Source: Chloranthus sessilifolius (lineage: Eukaryota > Streptophyta > Magnoliopsida > Chloranthales > Chloranthaceae). Taken from it: DNA of 64,000 bases. The position numbers and the translations under genes were made by a program. The notes below the pieces were generated by a model. The model did not search any database. It saw nothing but the letters and a program-made list of their open reading frames with translations, and was not told the DNA's origin. The DNA is taken from assembly GCA_021018995.1 (NCBI GenBank), contig CM037598.1, forward strand, positions 46,949,185 through 47,013,184. Direction: 5' to 3'. Positions 57,588 to 64,000 of this stretch are shown piece after piece (positions within the stretch are counted from its first letter, which is position 1; each line of letters starts with the position of its first letter).

Positions 57588-60007
57588 TGTTTGCGCAGCC
57601 TACCTTGCAATTATTATATGATTAAAAATAGCCGATTAACTGCATAAACTATAGCAAGGTTAAACTAAGGTAAGCTGCCAGTCCTACAAGAACCAAGGCT
57701 GTTGTAGCAAGTTTTAAGAGGTAAGTAAGGGTATGCCCACAAGGAGCTGTGGTTCAACTATAGTAAATCTCCAGATCTATGGTAGATCTAGCACTCTATC
57801 CTAAATTAAACTAAACTAAAGCAGGAAAGAGGAGAGGTTCTAGGTTTTTATCACTTTTACTACAAACTATAAAAGATAAATGCAATTGATCCAGATCTAA
57901 TCGAACACAGAGATAAGGGGACATATAGAAAAGATGAAAATTCAAAAGGGTGAGAATAATAGCTAGGGGTCTTGGTCTATTACTGAAAATCAAAGGAATC
58001 AAAAGTAGTGCAGAGAACTGATTTGCAATAATCCTCTTTTCTGGCTCCAAGCTACCCAGGTTCTCCCGAATTTACCAATGAATCAAAACAATCCTGAGGT
58101 TAGGATCTGCCCTTCTACTGGATACAATCCTAAGGCTATGATCTGCCCTTCTACTGGATACAGTTCATCCCCGAGATTGCTACAACTTATTGGTATACCT
58201 AGGTTCCCCCGAATGAGGTGAGGTATAAGAATCCAATCTCCACCAATGGATCAAAGTAATCCTGAGGTTAGGATCTACCCTTCTACTGAATACAGTCCTA
58301 AGGTTATAATCTGCCCTTCTACTAGATATAGTTCATCCCTGAGATTACTCTAATCTATTGATCTTAATTGGAACAGGAAAAGTATTGCAGATGTTGCAAG
58401 TGCCAGGCTAACAAGCTCCCCATTTCGGACTGGCATCCACAGGAATATCCAATCCAGGGAAATCAAATATGAAGAAGTGAAATATAGATTAGAATCACCT
58501 TTAAAAATCACAATATATTGTAAGCTTATAATACCATTGTGCCTAGATCTGCAATCTGTGCAATATACAATCTCCTACAAGCCTCTGAACTCTCAGTTTA
58601 CAGCTCAAGACCTCACCCTAACTATTGAAAAGAGTTTTGCCACTCATGATTGGCTAAAGAGAGAAAGGGAGAAGAAGGAAGAAGGAGGGAGAATTTGGAG
58701 GGAAAAATGGATCTCGCCCTAAGCTCTGGTTCTCTCTAATTCTGGATGTCTTCAATGTAATTTCGTCAAGCTTTTATACTCTCCTCCTCTGTCCTCAGAT
58801 CCGTTTCAGCCAATCAGAGCCCAAGAGAATAATTTTATTATTCTGGGCTGTTAATGTGGACGATTCTCTTCTAGAAGCTCTTCTCCTATCTGTCCACAAT
58901 TATCAAATGCATGCGAGGCCATTAGGGTTTCCAATCTTGTGTAGTTGAATACTAAAAATACCCCCAGGGGTCGCTGACATGCTTTGGGATGTGTGCACAA
59001 GCTTTTGCAATTGGCGACTGCTGAAGGAACACACTGAGAAGTTACCAACACGAGTGTTGAGAGGTTCAGGGAACCTCTTAACAGGTTCTGAGTGTACTTG
59101 CTCTTCATTTCGACAGGATCTCCGTGGCTTTTGACAGGATTGGCTAGCTCTCGGCAGGATCTGGAAACATCTCGAGATGTTGAACTGCACTTGTCGATAG
59201 GATTGATGACTCGTCGATAGGATCGAAAGCTCGTTGCATCGTTCTTCCCATTTCTTCATTCATCCTCTCGACAAGTTATACTAATCCTGTCGACTGGTTA
59301 TACAACTTAACACTGAGCTCTCAACAAGTTGGCTCAATCCTCACGAGAATGAGTTATAGCATCAGGCAAGCTATTGACATGTTGGATTGGATAGCTCGAC
59401 AAGTTCTGTTGAACGTCACAACAAGTATCTGGAACCTCTCGATAGGTTCCTCTTTCCAACTCCATTCCTCTTGATAGGTATGCTTACGGAACTTGTCGAC
59501 ATGTGTTTTAAAACCTCGCGACTGCTTAACTCCTGTGTACTACAACCTCTCGAGAGCTACTGCCATCCTCTCAAATACTTTAGTATTTCTCCTCAGGACC
59601 TCTCGACATGTTATAATTGTCCTTCAAAACTTCTTGACAACTTATGGATCTTCTCAAAATCTTAGATATTTGGGCATCGGATTCCATCGGCAGCTCAGGC
59701 CAACCTCTCGACAGGTTTATCCTTATGCTTCCACAACTGGAACACCTCTCACTTGTACTGTTCTTCATTTGTTCAACATCCAGCAACCGCTTGGTGGATT
59801 CAATCTTCATTCTCTGCAATTGCACTTGGTCCCAGGCATTTCCAGTTGAGTAGCAAATTGCTTTGGCTCTTTTAAGTGAATATTTGCACTAAACTTGCAA
59901 TTCATTGCTTATCTACAAAATACACTTAAAACACATTATTATTCTGCTCAAGGGTCCACCAAAGGTTAGGTTAGGAGGTGAAAAATAGTATTTTTCACTG
60001 CTTAACA
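57588..60007 (-). repeat. 3' LTR of element D (2420 bp)
   Basis: Minus strand starts TGTTAAGCAGTGAAAAATAC at 60007 and appears to end GCTGCGCAAACA at 57588. TATAAAAG at 58771-58778; CTCGACAGG/CCTGTCGA words at 59040-59740. Four copies of GATCTGCCCTTCTACTGGAT lie in two units about 168 bases apart (58088-58345). The 3' end is diverged from E, so the left border is less sure than the right. Confidence 0.82.
58771..58778 (-). promoter_or_regulatory. TATA box of LTR D
   Basis: Minus strand TATAAAAG in GAGAGTATAAAAGCTTG, same position as in E. Confidence 0.65.
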
Positions 60008-60020
60008 CACCCCCAAACCT
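60008..60020 (-). promoter_or_regulatory. Polypurine tract of element D
   Basis: Minus strand AGGTTTGGGGGTG directly before the LTR, preceded by GGGACTAGCAAAGCTT as in C. Confidence 0.85.
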
Positions 60021-61639
60021 AAGCTTTGCTAGTCCCTGAGCAAAGGAGAAAGTAAAAACTATTATTGGAAATAAAAAATGCCACTTTTGTAGGGAACACA
60101 AATGCATTTAGCATATGCATCAAGCCTTTTAAACCCCTAGGTGATCCCTAGTGGAAGAGTGAAGTTACCCACAAACTTCTCCAATGAGTCAGTTAATATT
60201 AGTGCATCATGTTTAAAACAAAGTTTAAGCAGTATAAGATTCATTCCACACCTTGTCCATTCAGTTTTAGAGGATTCTCAGCAAAAACATGACAGTTTAA
60301 AACTAAAATTCTACTATAATTCCTACACAATCAATCAGCTCATGTCAAGGTATTTTGTATGAAAATTAATGCAAAGCTTATCCTCAAATTGAGAATCCTG
60401 TTCTGATAATGCCCCCATCAACCCTAATTTCAGACCTAAAGCTCACCAAGGCTGTCACTCTCAACAAAAATAGAAGGGTGTATCAATTCACACAGCTCAA
60501 GAGCAGTTACAGTCCTCACATAGGACTGAAAGCATAAGCATAGGCTTTGCTCCAATTTCTGAAATTTTCTAACTCTTTTCACTATAGATTAAATAGATTC
60601 TCATCTCCACATGACAGCTCAATCAATTCAGATCAGTAAGGACTTTTTATTGGGTTGTAATGTGGCTTATGGGTGAAGTTTACAAAGAATAAAAGCATGG
60701 AATAGGATTCAAGATTGAGAAATCAATAAAGTAAGGAGGTGATTTGCAACTCAACCTTCTTCATTTCAGCACAATCTTCATCTGCTTTGAATTTTCAGAT
60801 TTGAAGTGATCAATTTCCAATCCTTATTTCAATGTATCCAATGAAGTGACTTCTCTCTTATTTTAGTTTTGCTTTTCTATTTTTCTCTTTTTGTATGCTT
60901 TTCTCATCATTTTTTAAAAATTTTTTTTTTTTTTTTTTTTTATATATATGGGCTAGATTGCCACAGCTACACAATTGATACACAATTGTCATCAAATGTG
61001 CTTTCTTCTTCTTCCACCAAATGTTGAAGCAGCTCCACCTTCTTTAACTTTTTCTCATTTACCTTCTGAAATCTCAGAGTGAGGGTCAAGCTGAATCAGG
61101 TCACTAAGGTTTGGGTTCAAATACTCTGGTTTTTGTCAAAGAAAGCTTGGATTTTTAAGGCTCAAATGGTGTGTATCAAGGGCAGTTCAAAAGATAAGGA
61201 AATTTTAAGCTCAACCTGTCCAAGGGATGGCCTTACTTCATGTCTTTAGTGTCATGAGTGTTGTTATGCTGTTTCAACTTGGATTCGCCTAACTTCTTGT
61301 GAGCAAAGATAGATTCAATCACACTTTGAGCAGAAGATTTTGCCAAACACTCTTCAAAGAAAATTTTTCAGGCCCAAATCTCATTGGGTATGGTCTTCCA
61401 TCAGATTTCTGGGGCATATCTGCACCATTTTCTCTCTTTTCAAGTTTGCCAAGTACTAATTTTTGAAAATTCCTGACATTTGCTTCATGAAAATGTTAGA
61501 ACTATAACATGTTCCAGTCTTAATTTTTTTTTTTATTTCCTCTATTTAAAAAAAATCAGGTGGAAAATTATTTTATTTTCTCAATTTCTGTTAAAACCTT
61601 GCTGCACTATCATTAACAATCCATTGGCAACCCTTGTCA
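60021..61639 (-). other. Non-coding stretch between the two polypurine tracts of D
   Basis: Counterpart of 18034-19653 in C. No ORF; a poly-T run at about 60918-60941. Confidence 0.5.
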
Positions 61640-61652
61640 CACCCCCAAACCT
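61640..61652 (-). repeat. Second, internal polypurine tract in element D
   Basis: Minus strand AGGTTTGGGGGTG followed by TGACAAGG, identical over 13 bases to the true tract, 1632 bases away; C shows the same pair. Confidence 0.7.
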
Positions 61653-61987
61653 ATGAGGAGCAGTGCCCTCACTGCTTGAGAGATAAAGGGATGTGCAACA
61701 TGATAAAAACATATACAGAGTAGCAAGGAAAGAAAAAGAAACACATAAACTACAGCTAAACAAAGAACAACAATACACAAACAAAATAAGGTCTAGTAGT
61801 AAACAAAACACACAAATGAGGATAAGAAATCTGACAATAACACAGAAAGAAAGCAGGAAAATCCTAGTAAAATAGGCTAAAGAGAAATCTATTGATAATA
61901 CAAAAAGATGGAGAAAAATATAAAAGCAACCTAAGCAACTGTAGAAAGCCTATAAAAGTAGGTACAAATCCAAAAAAAAAACTAAAA

Positions 61988-63590
61988 CTACTCAGAGTTA
62001 GAGTCAGAGTCAGAGGTGAAGATGTCAGCGAATCCTTGTTTAGCAACATAAGCTTTTAAGTAAGCTCTCCTCTCAGCCTTGGTCTGCTTTGTAGTAGCTA
62101 CCTCCTTAGACTGGGTAGTTGTCTCCTCTTTAATCTGTAGGGCAGGCTCAGCGGCTTGGGAAGGCTGGCCAACGTCAAGTGAGCAAATTTTCTTTTAAGG
62201 ATTTTAATCTTTTAATCAGTCAGTCCAACTTGAGTGTCATACAATTCCTAGGTTGCCTTGTTGCGAGCTTTGGAGGCAGCCAACCTCTCCTCTAATCCAT
62301 CAGCTCTTGATTTCTCATATGCTGTAATGAGCTTTGAAGCTTCATAGTGGAGTAAAATGATTTGCCAGCCCTTGGATATCTGCATCATATCATAGTTATA
62401 GTCTATAGTCATTTGCTCGATCTTTGCTTCATAGGGCATCTCAATTGATCTGCGGAGGGCAGCCATTCCTCGCACAACATCCCTTTTGAGGTAAAGATTT
62501 TATTGCATGACATGGAGGAGGGTGGAGTATGGAGGGAGGTGGGGAAAAGAGGAGGCAGGCAGTATGGATTGAGGAGATTGAAGTTCAGGAACTGGGTAGG
62601 TGGAGGTTGGGGTTGGGATTTAGTCCTCCACATCTATGGCAGCATTAGAGGTAGCTACCACAGGTGGAAGATTAGGTTGGGATTGTGGGAGGATGATTGG
62701 CAGAGGTAGGGGAATGATGGTAGGTTGGATAGGGTCAGGCTGGGGTTCTGGTTCAGGTTCAGTTTGAGTAGAGTTATCAGTGTAGGTAGGAGGAGGGATG
62801 GCTGGTTGGTGGGGAGGTTGGGTTAAAAGTGTCAAGGTGGAGTGGATGGTTTGGAGGCTAGTTGGCAAGGAAGATTGACTTTGGAGTGTTTGGTTCACGG
62901 CTTGGAGTGTGGCCTTGCTTGATGATTGGGTTTGGTTGTTGGCCATCACCTGAGATTGAAGGGAAAGTAAAATGTTTAGGATATGGGTAAAGGATGAGGT
63001 GTGACAAGGGCTATGGGTTGGATTGGTGGAATTGGTTGGAATGGGGGAGTGTGGGTATAGGTAAAAGGTGGGGTGGATGAGTGGGTAGGTTGTGGAGAGG
63101 TGGGATGTGGAGAATCTGGTAGTGGGGTGTGCTCATGTCCAACATTGTCCACGATGGCCTTTATTAGAGATGAATAACCCTCACTAGTGATTTGGCCTTG
63201 GGTATGTTGAGGTGAGATGGAAAAAATGGGGTCAAATTCAAAGGGAATGGATGGAGGGGAAGAAGTGGCTGGGCCAGCTGATGAAGCTGGTGCAGGGCTC
63301 ACAGGTGGAGTGGATAATATGGATGGGCTAGTTGGAATGATAGGCTCAGCTACAGGGATTTCTACCTCAGGGGCCTCCTCAACAAATTCTTCACTGGTTT
63401 GGGCCCTCTTTGATTTCTTGGCTTTCTTGGATTTCACAGTTTTCTCAGCTTGGTCCATGACCAATTTTCTCTTTATAGGTGGGGTCTTCTTAGGCTTTGT
63501 GGGTTGCCTAGTGGATTTCCTAGTGGCTTTGGTGGCTGATTTGGAGGGATTTTTGAAGAGGAAAGCTAAGGTGTCCTCTTTACCAGCCAT
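61988..63590 (-). pseudogene. Post-pol (envelope-position) ORF of element D
   Basis: ATG at 63590 opens MAGKEDTLAFLFKNPSK, then a Lys-rich, nuclear-signal-like part (PKKTPPIKRK, KSKKAKKSKR) and a Pro/Ser/Thr-rich part, open to 62976. Pieces follow: a Gln/Ser-rich helix (NNQTQSSSKATLQAVNQTLQ, 62949) homologous to B near 5184-5350, a Pro-rich part, a coiled-coil-like segment (SRADGLEERLAASKARNKAT, 62250-62310), and an acidic Ser/Asp tail with the stop at 61988-61990. The globular domain of the B copy is not evident here. No signal peptide or membrane helix. Function unknown. Confidence 0.6.
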
Positions 63591-64000
63591 TGGTCACTCA
63601 AACAATTGCAATTCACTCCCAATCACCACACAGACCTTTGTTATCAATCAAAATAACCACACCAATATGTAAATGAAATGCCAAAAACACAAAGTGGAGC
63701 AAAAGAGAGGCTTACCAGCAAAAACCTAGGGTTTCTCAGATCTTAAAATTCACAGCACCAAATCAGCTTCGACTAGGTGCAAAGTGTAGCTTTTGATGAA
63801 TTGAAGTAATGGGGAAAATAGCTAGGAAGTTACTATAACAGCCAATGAGATAGAGAGAGAAAAAGCAAAATGGAAAAATCGCCAGAGCAAACTTAAAGTG
63901 CAAAGAGAAGATGTCGAATGGCAAAAATGGAGTTGTCGTTAGGTTTAAAGCAGTGGGAAATGACTTTCGATAGGATTGGGGCAAGGTGTCAACAGGTTGA
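63591..64000 (-). promoter_or_regulatory. Leader of the D post-pol ORF with telobox and 5' splice site
   Basis: Minus strand GAAACCCTAGGTTTTTGCTG/GTAAGC with GT at 63715-63714, matching B (GT at 7377-7376). TTTGAG/TGACCAATGG is a possible acceptor just before the ATG. Upstream (63780-64000) is pyrimidine-rich. Confidence 0.5.

Larger units (their letters stand above)
57588..64000 (-). mobile_element. Element D: Athila-type retrotransposon, 3' part
   Basis: Minus strand: from the right window edge leftwards, leader of the post-pol ORF, that ORF, an internal polypurine tract, a non-coding spacer, the true polypurine tract and the 3' LTR. Gag-pol lies beyond 64000. The LTR is of the E subfamily. 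D is inserted in LTR G; the left flank is AATAC. Confidence 0.85.

Noticed and set aside
58477-58722. Plus-strand 81-residue ORF in LTR D
   Set aside because: Lies within the LTR across the R region; not open in LTR E.
63217-63672. Plus-strand 151-residue ORF with Gly-rich, membrane-like sequence
   Set aside because: Shadow of the Pro/Ser- and Lys-rich minus-strand ORF of D; no independent support.

Overview
The window is plant nuclear DNA made almost wholly of nested, decayed LTR retrotransposons; I see no host protein-coding gene and no RNA gene. The evidence is Ty3/gypsy Gag-Pol of the Athila type, tRNA-Asp-like primer sites, long (2-2.7 kb) LTRs, a Tat/Ogre-like family with an antisense plant-mobile-domain (PMD) gene, and GT-AG introns. 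It looks like old repeat-rich heterochromatin of an angiosperm; the species cannot be told.

Layout. (A) 1-5183, minus: Athila-type element cut by the window edge (protease, gag, primer site, 5' LTR). It sits inside (B) an Athila-type minus element in two pieces, 5184-7879 (post-pol ORF) and 22350-27467 (gag, primer site, 5' LTR; pol deleted). B was split by (C) 7880-22349, plus: a full-length Athila-type element with two LTRs, a GGGCT target duplication and a mutated gag-pol. B in turn lies against (T1) 27468-about 37330, a Tat-like block with two antisense PMD 5' ends, a solo LTR (E, 30434-32521) and a 2.5 kb LTR. (F) about 37340-46296, minus: Athila-type element with gag-pol and 5' LTR but no 3' LTR. 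(T2) 46297-about 50760: second Tat-like block with an LTR at 48614-50617. (T3) about 50760-56548: inverted Tat-like piece carrying the best-preserved PMD gene (ten exons, plus strand) and, convergent to it, the end of a Tat integrase. (G) 56549-57587: Athila-type LTR fragment inserted in that integrase. (D) 57588-64000, minus: another Athila-type element (3' LTR, post-pol ORF) inserted in G and running off the right edge.

How parts work together. In the Athila-type elements Gag-Pol would build particles, reverse transcribe and integrate, and an extra ORF sits between pol and the 3' LTR where an envelope gene would be; its protein is Lys-rich, Pro/Ser-rich and acidic-tailed, with no visible membrane segment. 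In the Tat-like family the extra gene is a PMD protein on the antisense strand with its own TATA box and nine introns. All copies here are defective by stops, frameshifts or deletions; many stops look like CAG to TAG, as expected from deamination of methylated CHG sites.

Most notable: the intron-bearing antisense PMD gene and the resemblance of its promoter to the element's own LTR promoter; a duplicated polypurine tract about 1.63 kb upstream of the real one in C and D; a candidate 5' splice site and telobox upstream of the post-pol ORF in B and D; CpG-rich word arrays in the U3 regions that change word between subfamilies; and a quasi-palindrome present in several copies in the LTRs.
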